Positions 34,910 to 47,479 of a stretch of DNA of 64,000 nucleotides are shown here, piece after piece. Position 1 is the first letter of the stretch, and each line of letters starts with the position of its first letter. Position numbers and translations under genes: made by a program. Under the pieces are notes generated by a model. That model was not told the origin of the DNA. It did not search any database and worked only from the letters and a program-made list of their open reading frames with translations. Origin of the DNA: Cryptomeria japonica (Eukaryota > Streptophyta > Pinopsida > Cupressales > Cupressaceae). The stretch covers positions 560,521,445-560,585,444 of the forward strand of contig NC_081413.1 in the NCBI RefSeq assembly GCF_030272615.1, given 5' to 3'.

Positions 34910-36020
34910 ACAACACTTACCAGATACCTTACATCTGGTCTTGAACCAATTCCTCCTCTGTAAGGGCTCTTCTTCTCCTCGAGTATGACACAAATCTCTC
35001 CTCATCATCAACAATTTCCATCTTTTGGTTTATTAGTTGATTCGGTGGATCTTTTTTCCACCATGTTGTTCCCCCGATATTCTCTGCCTTCTTTCACTCG
35101 AAAGAACGATGTCCTTCTCCTTCACACTTAAAGTAAGTACCTCTAAACACTCTCTTATCTTGTCTATTGTCATCTTTTCTAAAATTCTCATTCTGGTGGC
35201 CATCTAGTTCTCTCCTCTGGTAGAATTTTTTGTCATTTTTCCAGTATGAATTACCATCTTTTCTTGCTTCCTTTTCCTTCTTCTGATCTGTACAAGTTCC
35301 TCTTCCACCTTGAAATCTTCGTCTCAAAAACATTCCACCTCTACCTCTATGTCTCTGCTCATGTCTTTTGTTTGGCTTCTCTTTTTCTTTGAGGGAATAC
35401 TGATAAGCCTCTTCAACACTTTGCAACTTGATCAAATTAAGTTCATCTTGTATAGACATCTGCAATCCATTCAAATATCTTGCAACTTTTTCAACTTAAT
35501 CATCAACATGTTTGGATTTGATATTCAACTTGTAAAATGCTTTGGTGTACTCCTTCACACTAGATTCCTTCTGCTTGAAATTATGCAACTTCCGAAATAG
35601 ATTCACTTGATAATCATCTGGCATAAATTTTGATTTCAACTTAGAAACCATCTAATCCCATGCCTTGATCTTCTCTTTACCTCTTCTCTATCTATCAACC
35701 TGCAAATTTTCCCACCAAAGAGATGCATGTCCTTTCAACTGGTTACAAGCATATTTCACCCTCCTTTCCTTTGTAGTATTCTCCAAATCAAAATATTTCT
35801 CCATCTCTGAGATCCAATCCATCAATTCATCTGAATCCAACTTTCCATCACATTCCAGTGGGGTAAAATGAGGTTTAGTATTCACCCTACTCAAAACCCT
35901 CTCTTCATCCAGATCAATCACCAGTGGATTTACTTTTTTTATTAGGGCTTCTTTTGCTTCATCTTCACTTACATCCTCAATATGCCGACCTCTTCTCTGG
36001 GTTGTCTCAATGGCTTCCAA
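34910..36020 (-). pseudogene. Ty3/Gypsy gag (decayed)
   Basis: Minus strand, starting MEAIETTQRRGRHIEDVSED at 36020. The gag core reads HFTPLECDGKLDSDELMDWI, SEMEKYFDLENTTKERRVKY, NQLKGHASLWWENLQVDR, which is the Retrotrans_gag pattern. The downstream segment (35474-35094) has SVEEAYQYSLKEKEK, an RG/R-rich tract, and a zinc knuckle beginning YFKCEGEGHRSFE, where a stop replaces the last cysteine. The gag end (EEELVQDQM) is reached near 34950. No protease or pol follows; the LINE-tailed element begins there. Confidence 0.8.
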
Positions 36021-36198
36021 TCAAGATGGAATTCCCCTCAACTTTTCCATCATTGTCGGGTTTTCATTCCCACACACTCCAACATTCCTATTTCCTCTTT
36101 GTTCCATCTTCACACCAATCCTCTATAGTTGGAGGTCGGATCCACAATCCACCACCCCACAACAATTTATTATCAGGACAACACAATCTATGGAATGG

Positions 36199-36216
36199 AA
36201 TCTCACTCTAATACCA
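36199..36216 (-). promoter_or_regulatory. Primer binding site of the Gypsy element
   Basis: Minus strand TGGTATTAGAGTGAGATT, close to the initiator-Met tRNA complement TGGTATCAGAGC, lies between the LTR end (CTGCA at 36222) and the gag start. Confidence 0.7.
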
Positions 36217-36221
36217 CTTGG

Positions 36222-36858
36222 TGCAGTCACTGGTTATGAGGGACTTCAAAAAGATCAATCCGGACTAGTCAGCAAGAGTAGACACAATGAAAACACAAGG
36301 ATATGATGGAGGCAATGCAAAATGGAATGAATTATATCATAAAAAAATGATTATATCACAAAAAAATGATTACAATCAACCAATAACATCCGGATTACAA
36401 AAAATGGCTCACATGCCTACTAAAACATGCTCAATTATAGAATAGGTCACAATCGGGACCTCAAAACTAAAGATCTAGCTTCTATTTTTGTCTAATACCT
36501 TCCATCTTTATTCTAATGCTTAATTACAATAATTTATATGATCTAAGAGATCCAGTTGGCCCAAAAAGGGATAAAATACCAAAAATCCAAAGGATGAAGT
36601 GTAGAACATAGGGAAGGTCGGCCACATGCCAAGGAACATCAAAATCAATGCTCAGGGCTCCACAAGCTATGGAAGGGATCCAATAGATCACTAATGCAAA
36701 TAGGTATAGGTAACTGGTCCAAAAAACTATCTCAGAAACTGGTAGAGATAACTTACCAGAAAATGATCCAAATGCTCTGCGGTTTGGGAATAAGGAAGAT
36801 GATCAAGTCTTGAAAAAAAATCCAACTCCACAGGATCTAGTGAGCCAATGCCAACTAC
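36222..36858 (-). repeat. Gypsy 5' LTR (approximate)
   Basis: The lower end is set by CCAGTGACTGCA just before the PBS. The upper end is placed at TAGTTGGCATTGGCTCAC near 36858, a degenerate TG start. Its length would be about 637 bp. The partner LTR was not seen, so the upper limit is uncertain. Confidence 0.5.
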
Positions 36859-36859
36859 T

Positions 36860-39155
36860 AGAAAGGAAATATTTCTTTTGGTTGATGCGAGATTGCCAAG
36901 AATCAGGAATTCTCCTGCATCAGATTGATTGTTTGTTATTACATGCTTGGGAAATCCTTTTTGGTGTTTTGGAATTCTAAGATTAATTTTCCCATATCCG
37001 TGGTTGAAAGAGGAATTGTTTTATCTTCCGTGAAGGGGCTCTATGTTGTAAATCTTATTTCATTTTCACATGTCTCCTTTGTTTGAATCTAGATGTAGGA
37101 TTGTGTTGTTTTGGAGAGTCAGTGTCCATGTTTCTTAGTATGTTGTCTACTGTTTCTATGGATTGCTAGAAGTGAGTTTTGTGTATGAAGTTGGAAGAGA
37201 CTCTACGCAGAGTCGGAGAATGTATGCTTTGATTTGGTTTATGCCTATTTATTTCATGTTGTATATTTTGTTTAGGGATATTTATGGCATGATGAACCTA
37301 TGTTAAGGACATAATCTATATTTGAGTGGACTCTAGTCTTAATCATATAATTTTCATTTATTTATTAGTTGGTTTTTATTCTATGTTGCAAAAGCGTTAA
37401 ATTGGTGAAAAAGTGCAGTAAATTGTTTTTGTATATGCACTATCTATTTTGTCATATGCATTATTATGTACCTTGTATGCACCACTCTATTGTCAGTATG
37501 TCAAAGGCACCACTCTATTATTTGTATACACCATGGCTTTATATGAAAGCACTATTCTATTTCATAAATGTGCTAATCTAGTTAATATATGCTCTATAGT
37601 TAGTTTTGGATACACTGTTCTGGTTAAAGAAGCTACCATAGGATAGTTTGTATCTTCTAGTTCAGTCTGTGATTGTGTCAGTCTGTTGTATTAGGTTTTC
37701 ATTGTCTGAGACTTATTTTGTCAAACTAGTGGCTCACTCAATTCATGTCTATGTTTTTGAGATTGTGTGTTGTTCCAAATTGTTCTATTTGATCTATGAT
37801 TGGATTTATGATGCATTTGGTTATTAGATAAGACTACTATGGCTGCACTAATTTATTGAATTTTTATATTGGCTTTGTATCATTCTTAAGGGTATTGGCT
37901 CTTGGTTATATATGTTGTTTGAGACTGCTGTATCTTAGCAATTTGGAATTAGCTATGTTATGATGTCATTTAGATTTGGATCGTATGGTGGATGTTTGTG
38001 ATTGTTGACTCTTGATCGCCCTTGACAAAAAAAAAAAGGGTGACATCTTGAAAGGCATGTTGATAAACCATTGGCATATTTTTATTAATAATGCTATCGT
38101 GCCTCATCTGCATAGTTATGATGTGTACAACTACGTAATGACTTGGCATCAACTTACCTGGAATAAACAACAGTGTTTTATTTTGTTGCACAAACCCTAG
38201 AAGGTGCTGCCATGGGTAATTTGAAGGCTTTAACAATGATTTTTCTATTTCATATTTTTACAAAGAAGTAAAAAATTGCAAAATGTTTTTCTCTTTTGTA
38301 AAAAGAGATCATGTTTCTATTTAGAAACCCTAACTAATACAGTTATCCTTTTTTGGAAGGTATATTTGGAAAGTTGTTTTTCGAACAGTTTTGATTTAAA
38401 AAAAAAAATAGTTCATTTCAGTTTTGGAACTGATTCTACATCTTTGGGCATTTATACATATCATGGCCATGACATTTTGAAAAATGTATGAGTGTGAAGA
38501 AAAAAATAAGGCAGGGAAAACTGTGCATTACTTGTTGTGATCAGTGAAAAAGATTGAAAGGGTTTTTCATTGCATATTGTGAAAACTCTATTTTTAGAAG
38601 TTCAGTGTGAATTTGATTTTGGAAATCAAGGGCAGAGAGGATTATTGTATTTCATACAAATAACAAAGTATACAGAGTATGTGATTTTTCTGCACTTTAT
38701 AGCAGTATATTTGTAAAAGGAAATTGTTTCAATTGTACTCTTATAATCTCAAAGTTGCACAAGTATATTTCTACAATTATGATGTGGTTGTTGCTTCTTG
38801 AAGATAGTGTACAGAGTTGGTTCTCATTGTTATAATAAAAAGGATCTTTACGAGTGGTTTTTCTACCCCAAGAGGGTTTTCCACTCATGAAATCTTTGTG
38901 TCATGTGTCAAAATTTTTCCATTAGTTTCATGCTCTGATATGTTGGATTATTTCATTTGTTTTGCATTGTGCTAATTCATACAATTGTTGTTTTATATCT
39001 ACAAGTTCCATGTTACTGTGTCATTTATAAAATTAAATGTTATTTACTTCATTTTTGAAATTTCAACTTCTCTTTCAAAACTTCTTGTATGAGTTAAGTT
39101 CTTAGACTCTAATTCACCCCCCCCCCCGCTCTTAGAGTCAATTCACTTCCAACAA
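36860..39155 (+). repeat. Copia-type LTR region (plus strand, left end unknown)
   Basis: The right part (about 38840-39155) has GAGTGGTTTTTCTACCCC, then GAGGGTTTTCCACTC, and a C-run at 39116-39126 before AGTCAATTCACTTCC. These are the U5-type signatures also found on the minus strand at 28475-28660. The rest is T-rich with short repeated phrases (caccactctat near 37480-37520). Long frames here have no recognisable domains. The left boundary could not be set. Confidence 0.5.
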
Positions 39156-40079
39156 TTATATTATTTTTGGAAGAGCCTTATTTGCATGAATATGTTATGT
39201 TATACCCTATGTTTAGGAGCATGATAGGGAGAGTGGCTTTCAAGTGAGTGTTGGATTCTTGAGAGATATGTTACCTAGAGATGACTTGATATAGATGTCG
39301 AGGTCTAGACTACCAAGAGATCTCATTGAAAGTTTCTTATGTGTAAATAAGTGATAACCCTGAATAATAAATTAATGTAGATAGGAAGGGTAATATGCTT
39401 TCACATTAATAAGATAATGGATGGATTTGTGGTGCCTCACTCATGGCCTAGAGTGCTAGTACAGGTTTAAGATGAGATTCAAGAAGGCCTCGAAGAGGAA
39501 ACTAAACTCCCTTGATTGTCTCAAAGGTTGAGATAATTCACATGGGTATCATAGGTTTTAGGGCAAGAGACCACTAGGATAATCCCTTTTTATGGTGATA
39601 GCATGCGATGACACTCTTCCCTATATGCATCCTAGTTTCTTATGATTGGATTTGTTTGATGGGCCATGGAGTCTTGTTATATTTGTTGTCTTGTGCATTA
39701 TGGCTGAGCCTTATTTTGTGGTTTTAGTTTCATCTTGTGGATAGTCATGAGCTATGTTATGTCCTTTACTTGTTAGGTTTCAACCTAGGTTTATAGTGTG
39801 TATGGGATCTCAGGTCATTATCCATAGCATAGGGGGTGGATCTTATCAATTCCACATGGTTAGGTTGTTTGATGCCTTCTTCCATTGGGATTATCTCTCC
39901 ATCAGATATTTGTGTGTGTGGAGTGGATATTTTTATCTCTTCAGATTGAGCTTGGATTCTTGGAATGGATTCTATATTCTTGTGGTTAGATACATTATTG
40001 TAATCATGTACTTTGAAAAAATGCATTTATAATCTTGGACTATGATTCATGGAGTTGTAGAGAGGTGAAGGTATTCTAG
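39156..40079. other. Unassigned sequence
   Basis: No gene, LTR end or repeat supported. Two overlapping frames of about 90 residues on opposite strands (39754-40032, 39766-40026) show no recognisable domain and are probably chance. Confidence 0.5.
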
Positions 40080-41228
40080 TGTAAAGTGGAAAATTGGATC
40101 CTAGTGACTCCCCACCTAGCAGAGAGAAAGGAAGCCAGTAGGATGATTTTCACTTGGGAGGAACTTTACATTTAAAAGAGGGGCTTGAATCCACTAGATC
40201 CAAATCTAAGGAAAACAAGGATGTGAATTCCAAATGTATTGCAAGGTTTGAAGTGTGATTTACCCTCTTTTGTAAATGAGAAAGTTGACTTGTTGACTAT
40301 GCGGATAAGATAGAGGAAATGAGTAAAATGAGGAGCTACCAGTTCGGGATCGCATTGTAACTTCGGATCTGAACTAATTAGACTGATACAAATCCATCTT
40401 ACAAATTTAGAGAAAAGTCATTTGGACCAAGGCGGGAATGTACATGGTCCTCCTCAAACTTCATGAAACAAAAAGGGTTCTTCTGTCTCTGCAAATGAAG
40501 CCCAAACTTGCAATTACAATTGTGCCTTTGCAAGCTACATGCATAAAAGAGAGGGAGAATGGTTGTGGATAGGGGTTTGCCTCAGTCAAACCCTAGTTGA
40601 GGAATCAACCTTGAAATAAAGTAATTGCAAATGTTTGAATGTAAACAATGGAAATGTATGCCTTGTAGATCTGCAACTTATTGATGATGATTGCTTTGCT
40701 TCTTGAATGTAACCACAAATATTATATGAAATGACATGTAACATGACAAAACCTTAACACACACACATGCTTACAAATGAATGTTGTAATGTTGCTCCAA
40801 TGGATGAATGAAGAAGACTTGAATGTTTGAATGTTTGATGATAACCTTGAAATCTTGTATCTTATCCTTATGCCCCTTATCCTCAATGAGGGAATTGAAT
40901 CCTCTTTTATACATGCCTCAAGGAATAATTTTCAACCACCAAAGGAAAAGAAAGAGGAATTGCAAATCTCAAAGATAAATTATGCATAGGAGACTGGGCA
41001 GACCAAACCAAGGGCCACCCTAAGGGGTCGGGAAAAGGGCCCCATGCCCCTATCCTATCATATTTTGGGGCCCAAATAGGGTCTAGAGCATCCACAAATC
41101 TTAAAGAAAGAAGGGTGAAGGGGTGAGAATGCAGAAATAGGTCTTTGTTAGGGAAGGAGATGCTATTGCCAAGGTGAGGACCTAGAATGTGGTTAAAATT
41201 GCAGGGGTCACAATTTTGTGACGCTACA
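40080..41228 (-). repeat. Old Gypsy LTR related to the 54177/60734 LTRs
   Basis: Begins tgtaaagtggaaaat and ends gacgctaca on the plus strand, as in the LTRs at 54177-55362 and 60734-61950. It shares landmarks such as gaccta/gggtttgcct, aagtgg and gtttgaatg. Much diverged, so it is an older family member. It is followed by tttagcccccacttta, the polypurine tract on the minus strand, so this is the 3' LTR in element sense. Confidence 0.8.
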
Positions 41229-42314
41229 TTTAGCCCCCACTTTAGCAGGAGTATGGCCTACACCAAAATTGTCGGTAAAGTAGAATGAAAGGAAAGATGA
41301 AGATGAGTGATGTGGAGAAATAGCACAAGGAGTATAAGACACCACTAATATTGAGAAGAAAAAACCCCCAATCTCACAGTCTCAAGTCATGCCAACATAC
41401 ACAAGAGAACACAAAACAAAAAGGCACAAGACACACAAAAATGAAGACAGAGCACAAAAAGACACATGACAAGAACAAGACACAAGACAAAGAACTAACT
41501 AGCTGAATAGACCTCGATACTCATTTGTCTCAACAACTAATCAGGACACAAAGACCAATGGCATCACATAAACACAAGCGATCACATAAAAGAGAAAAAT
41601 TGACATCATCCATGAGCCATCAAAAGTAAAAATATGTGTTCATGAGAGGAAGAAGAGAGAGAACATAAATACACACTTTGGTGATCCATGAGAAGAAAAG
41701 AAAAGAAGAAAGAAACCATGGACGTCTCACCCCTAAAACTAGGTAATCCATGGAGAGAAGGACATGGAAAATCTCACCCCTAGAGCCTATCTAGGTGATC
41801 CATGTAAAGAGAGAGAGTGAAAACACCGCTAGTTCCGCTCAACTTCATGCACGTGTGTGCAAGTGAGGTTAAAAGAACCTCATAGGAGTCTATGCCCGAG
41901 TACACTACAATCTGTATAGAATGTATAGTACAAGTGTCAAGAAAGGTGTGACATCCCGCTCTAAGAGTTTGTTCTCTGGTTCCAAGTATAATCACCCCAT
42001 ATAAAAGAAAAGTGGTGTCATCTTGCTCTAAGAGACCATGCTCTGGTTCTAAGAATGACCCATTGTACAAGAAAATAAGAAGTGAAGACATATCGCACTA
42101 TGATTATGTGCTCTGGTTCTGAGATTGATCCACTGTACAAGAGAAATGTGACCACATCTTTCTCTAAGAGGCTTCCCTCTGGTTCCAAGAATGTCTCATT
42201 GTACCATAAAATTGATGACATCTTTCTTTAAGAGGCTGCCCTCTGGTTCCAAGAATGTCCCACTTTACAATGCATGAGAGAATTATAGTACAAAGGAGTA
42301 GTTAGTTGTGTTTG
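41229..42314 (-). mobile_element. Internal 3' remnant of the old Gypsy element, with a minisatellite
   Basis: Starts with the polypurine tract region and ends where F-box unit C begins (about 42315); gag and the other LTR are missing. At 41950-42270 a unit of about 60-75 bp recurs four to five times (ctctggttc[ct]aagaatg, then cattgtacaa, then acatctttctctaagag). No protein domain seen; the periodic frame LEPEGSLLEKD reflects the repeat. Confidence 0.6.
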
Positions 42315-44252
42315 TTGGAACTTTAGAATATCCTAAACTCTGTAATGATCACACAATTCAAAAGTTTATGTTGGATTCATTGGTCATCTTCCTGTGGCCG
42401 TGAACAACCTTGATTTTGAGATATCCTTTTCCCAATCGATCAATTTGCTTTTCATGATTCTAGGGCAGCGTTTAGGAAGAAAAACCCTTGTTACACTTAA
42501 TGGACCATTTTTAAGAAGAAAACCAAGAAAAGTCACTGCCTGTCCACCCTTGTCTGCCCCAATATGAGCATGCACCATCTTCAAATTTGGCAATGTCACC
42601 TCTGCTACTGAAATCTCATCTGATATCATCTCCTGCATCAATCATGATGTAAGAATTTGAAAGATACAATGTTATTCCACAAATATAAAAGGTCACTCAC
42701 TAATCACTGATTGAGATTATTTAACTCCATACAAAATACTAACCTGGAAACACTGGCCATGTATTGTCAACTCTTCAAGCATAGGAAAACTGTTAAGAAC
42801 AGTAACACTGGGAATTCCTCGATTAACGGCGCTCTTGAAATTCCTTGTAGTAATTTAAGCCCTGTGAATGGCCCAAAATCCATAAGGCTGATTTCCATCA
42901 AGCGCGGGCAAGCTATCTCCAAAGATATATCAGGTCTTAGAATTCCTAGATTTAGGTACTTGAGATTGGAAGAACGTAAATTCAAGTTTTTCAACCCGAA
43001 ACAACTGGAAATCATCAAATTTTTAAGATGTGGGCACAAGTCCATGAATCCTTCAAACATAGCATCATCCACATTCCACATATCCACACAATAAATTGTT
43101 TTCAATGATCGTAAAATCCCAAAATTAGTAGGTACCTTGGGAAAATTGATGTTATTCACTATTAGGGTGGTGAGGTTGTCACACCTAAAAATAGAGTCCC
43201 CAAGCTCCGCGATGGAAGAAGCTTTAAGCCTTATCTTTCGATCTCTACAAGTGATTTGTAGTTCCATGCGTTCCACCTGTTTTGCAGCTGCAAGACGAAT
43301 CCAATTGTTCAAATCGACAGCCTTTGGATCATCCAAGGCAACTTGAAGACACAAATTATGAAGACGAGCATCGAGTTGGAGCAGAGCATTGTTAATTATG
43401 GCCTGTATTTTGTCATCCTTTTGTTGCTCAAAATCTTAGCTACAAAATTTGAGGATGGGTATTTTCCTCCACAAGAATCGCCATCTTTGTGAGAGTAGGG
43501 AAGAGCGTACAACATCTCTGTAAGAAATCTTTGACAAAATATGATTTAAAAGAACATCATCTGATAATGCAGATAACCTGTCTGTTGCGGATGCTCTTAC
43601 CATTAATCTTGTCCCTGCTGCTGTCTTACTTTCTCTTACCTCGTGTCTGCAATTACTATGCGGAATGGGGAAACTACAGAGAGCGCCCATCATGCAGAAT
43701 GTGGAGTAACAAACCGCAGATTTATAATATCAAGATTCAATTGTGCTGCGGAATATCACATATATAATAATACTAGCATGATCTCCAGAGAAATCTATGT
43801 AGAAGACTATCGATGGAGAAATTAAATAAACCCTAATTTTTTTCATAATAGTAACATTAATTTGAATCCTAACTCTAACAATTATCCCCACTTTAACCAT
43901 AATTGAATTTTAAATGATTTATCATTCACACGACCTAATCGTATCTATCACTGAATCCTAAGCTTTATTTCTATTATATTATATTTACATTAATATTATA
44001 ATACTATTGTATTATATTATAAGAGATTTATGTTTAAATATATAATTTTACATTGTTATATTATAATATATTATATTAATTTATATTAAAATTTTAAAAA
44101 TTAGATTAATTTTAATTCTAATCTAATTTTATCATAATCCCAACCTTAAATGAATATTAATTGTAATTAAATTCTAACTTTAATCTTATTATAATTGAAT
44201 CATACTTCTAGTTGAAAAGTAACACTAAACCTAACCCTAACAAAAATTGTAC
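42315..44252. repeat. Segmental duplication unit C, second copy
   Basis: Partner of 21298-23330. Carries F-box copy 3 and upstream flank including the telomere-like phrase ctaaacctaaccctaac at 44225-44241. It ends at the direct repeat bounding the inverted-repeat element. Confidence 0.85.
42384..43693 (-). pseudogene. F-box/LRR/FBD protein gene, copy 3 (disabled)
   Basis: The closest relative is copy 2 (unit C). Exon 1 starts MMGALCSFPIPHSNCRHE at 43693 and has a full F-box (DRLSALSDDVLLNHILSKIS ... RWRFLWRKIP). A G-to-T change gives a stop right after ILKFCS (43436-43438), where copy 2 has Glu. The LRR region then stays open (43354-42767) until a 46-bp deletion near 42837 removes the part after QGISRA and shifts the frame. 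Donor (42744) and acceptor (42632) are intact; the intron is 111 bp. Exon 2 has a well-kept FBD (NLKMVHAHIGADKGGQAVTF, CPRIMKSKLIDWEKDISKS) but ends early at ATGR, where TGG became TGA. The TATA motif is also lost. A clear pseudogene. Confidence 0.9.
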
Positions 44253-44971
44253 CAAAATTGAATCTAGTGTGATAAAAAATAATATTTATTTTAACTTATT
44301 GACTAGTGTGATTATTGACTAGTTTTAGCAAGGGACCAAATCAAAGTGTCAACTCTATTTTGGTGGATCAATTGCCTTTCCTTAAGGAGTTCGGTAAGCC
44401 GATTTAGTTAATTTAAGGGGAGGGGAAGGCCTTCCATTTTTTTCCATTCCCAACATAGGGAGGAGTTGTCCCTTGAGGGTTCCATGTAATCTTTCAAATT
44501 GCTATTAATACCTCTGTTGTTTCCTTCTCGAGGTATTATTTCAATCGGATGTCATTAACCCTGTGGATGAAACTTCACCAGCCACACCCCACTTGCCACC
44601 TCAGCGTCACACGACATCAATGACAACTTAGTGCCAAAATGCCAACAATATGGTAGCAGACAGTTAGATGGGATGAAAATCTTATAGAACTATAAGATAT
44701 ATGGGATGTCTATTAAGTGGATAGAACATAGTTTCTGTAAATTCATATATGGGTTTTCTAGCAATATGGACACACTTTATTCTCTGTATTTTACAACTTT
44801 ACTATTTAATTTAAATGGTTATGTGTCCAATGGGTAGTGGCCCTTCTAGCTATTTACATATGGAAAAGGGAAATAAATGTGTTAATAGGTAAAAATAAAT
44901 ATTATTAATTAAAAGTTTTTTAATAAGTTAAAATAAATATTATTTTTTATCACACTAGATTCAAAATTGAA
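44253..44971. mobile_element. Small TIR element carrying retroelement-derived cargo
   Basis: Perfect 36-bp inverted repeats lie at 44263-44298 (starts tctagtgtgataaaaa) and 44924-44959. A 10-bp direct repeat CAAAATTGAA lies at 44253-44262 and 44962-44971, partly overlapping the repeat ends. The 625-bp interior is the same as 7018-7850 (shortened), which contains a LINE-like reading and a Copia-LTR-like start. There is no transposase. A 9-11-bp target duplication with long TIRs and acquired cargo would fit a Mutator-type non-autonomous (Pack-MULE-like) element; the family is inferred. It sits exactly between duplication units C and B. Confidence 0.65.
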
Positions 44972-46044
44972 CATTCCAATAAAGTGTTAGCTCCATGTCA
45001 ATATTAATGCACTAACACACATATATCTGGATAATGAATATCCCATGTGTACATTGCATTTACATATAGTGACTAACCCACCCAGTAGTCATATATACAT
45101 AAAGTAACTAACTTAAACAACATTTCAATTATAATCTAAGTTGAGGAAAAGGTTAGGGTAAGGAAAGGGGTGTAATCCAAGTTACAACAATAGAACCATA
45201 ATTAAAAACAATGAGTCATCAACAAGAATATCAAAGTTTGAGTTACAACAAAAGAACTATAATTAAAAACATTGAGCTAGACATGGTATGCTAAAAAATG
45301 CATTCCAATCAAGTGTTTTCTCCATGCCAATATCAATGCACTAACACACATAAATTCATATAATTAATAGCTCATGTGTACATTGTATTTACATATAGTG
45401 GCTAGCCCACACACAGACATGCATACATAAAGTGAATGACTTAAACAACATTTCAATTATAATATTAGGGTGAGGAAAAGGGCTATGATCCAAGTTATAA
45501 CAAGAGAATCATAATTTAAAATAGTGAGAATCATAATCAAAATTTGAGTTTCAACAAGAGAACCATAATTAAAAATAATAAGTCAAGAAGGGATCACAAT
45601 CAGTCATCAACCACAGTATCAAGGTTTAAACTAAAACTACCAAAGAAAAAAAGGTTTCATTAACAAAACAAGTACATTTTATTAACAAACTTTTAATCAT
45701 AATAATGATTCTATTCAATAAACAACTAAATTTTAGAAAATCATATGATAAAAGTTCCAATCATATACACTCAACCATTTTTTAAGATGAAATGTAAGAG
45801 AACCCTAATTAAAAATAGTGAATGAGATAGGGTTCATGACTTTTTATCAACTAAAGAGTCAAAGCTCAAATTAAAACAAGAGAACCATAATTAAGTCAAG
45901 GCTCATAACCAATCATTAACTAGAGTATAAAAGTTTAAACTGAAACTTCCAAAAAAAAATGAGTTATGCTTACAAAATAAAAATTCTATTACAATTATCT
46001 TCAATATAAAACTAAATTAAGAAAATTCATATGATAAAAAATTA

Positions 46045-46450
46045 AATCATATCTCTCAGGGATGTAGATGCCAATGCAGTAGGCAATGCAGTCATGGAGG
46101 TGGAAGAGGAGTGGGCGATCATTTTGGGCCCATTCTTCAATCCTGTGTGCTTCCTCCAAAGAGTTGCGGTCAAAGAAGGAAAATTTTATGAGCAATGCTT
46201 GGGATGTATTTTGTACAGGGGTCTCCATTGGAGAATTGAGCCCATTTTGAAGGATGATGAATGAAGATCTGGTCAGACAACAATATTGAAAAGGTGCAAC
46301 TTTGGGTGATCGCATTGCAACTATGACTGTTTATTGTTTTTATAGTTTGGAGCATATCCTTTTGGGGTCCGGTGCAAATGTAATACTGTTTATTATCAAT
46401 ATAGGGCACTATCCCCATAATAGATAACACTTATCTTAAAAAAAAATAAA
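46045..46450 (+). mobile_element. LINE 3' end with short coding remnant
   Basis: Plus-strand reading DVDANAVGNAVMEVEEEWAI, then LQRVAVKEGKFYEQC and RGLHWRIEPILKDDE, then stop. It is followed by a tail with caatatagggcactatcccc, gataacactt and an A-rich end. Compared with 20095-20275 it keeps about 200 bp deleted there. Confidence 0.65.
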
Positions 46451-47479
46451 AAATTTAGAGATGAAGAACAAGAATATTAAAGTGCTTTTTATACATATAT
46501 AAAAGCTATCTCTTTATATAACTAGAAGCAACCATCATTATTTTCAAATATAAAGTTATCTAATCAATATGTAAAAACCAACCTATAATATTAAACCTTC
46601 CATTGTTAAATAAAGCCAAGAATAATATATGGCTACCACTTTCTTATTCACTCACAACTTTTTATCAATAATTTAATCTCTAAATATAAATTTTATTTAA
46701 AATATTATTTTTTATTATTTTTAAGATCCATAATCTTGTTTATACTTTTTAATATTACTAAGAAAGCAAATGAAAAATATACTATGAAGAAGTGGGAAAA
46801 AAATCTAATCTTTTCAATATTTCATTATTTTACAATTTATTCTTTCAATTCAGGTTTGGTACATATCCTACTCTTTTCAGAACTGTATAGATTGAGACTG
46901 TGCCAGAAAAGTTTATATTTCTATAAATACCACAAACCCTAAATTAAATGTTGAATTAATTTTAAAAAAATCAATTTAACACTTACAATTATTCAATTTG
47001 TAAGAACATATTTTAAAAAAAATCATTGAATTTTTTTTAAAAATATTAAATATTTGTAAAATTTACCAAAACCTTTATAGAAATCATTTAATGTTATAGT
47101 AACAATACTGGCCATTAAAAAATAACTAGTAATCTTGACAACGAAAATTAGTCTTTGAAGAGGTTGCATATTATAGGAAACAATCTACTATACTTTTATA
47201 AAATTGACCATTAAGACAATAGAATGGTTATCCATATTTTGCCTACCTACCACTAATATTCAAACAACTTGCAGCAATCAAACAATTTGACAGACATAGA
47301 AAGCAATGGGAACATGGATTTCATAAAATCAGATGGAAGTTTATTACTGTATGCATACATGCCCAATGGAAGCTTATTTAGATGGTAGATCCATCACGTC
47401 AAACTAATATCTTTTACACTATTATTTAATTTTTGATAAGTGAATCACAACCAACATTTGTTTGTTACTCACCTTTAAT

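Noticed and set aside
37369-37646. Cysteine/tyrosine-rich small ORFs resembling secreted peptides
   Set aside because: Lie in an LTR-like T-rich region with short repeated phrases; no consistent signal peptide or conserved cysteine spacing.
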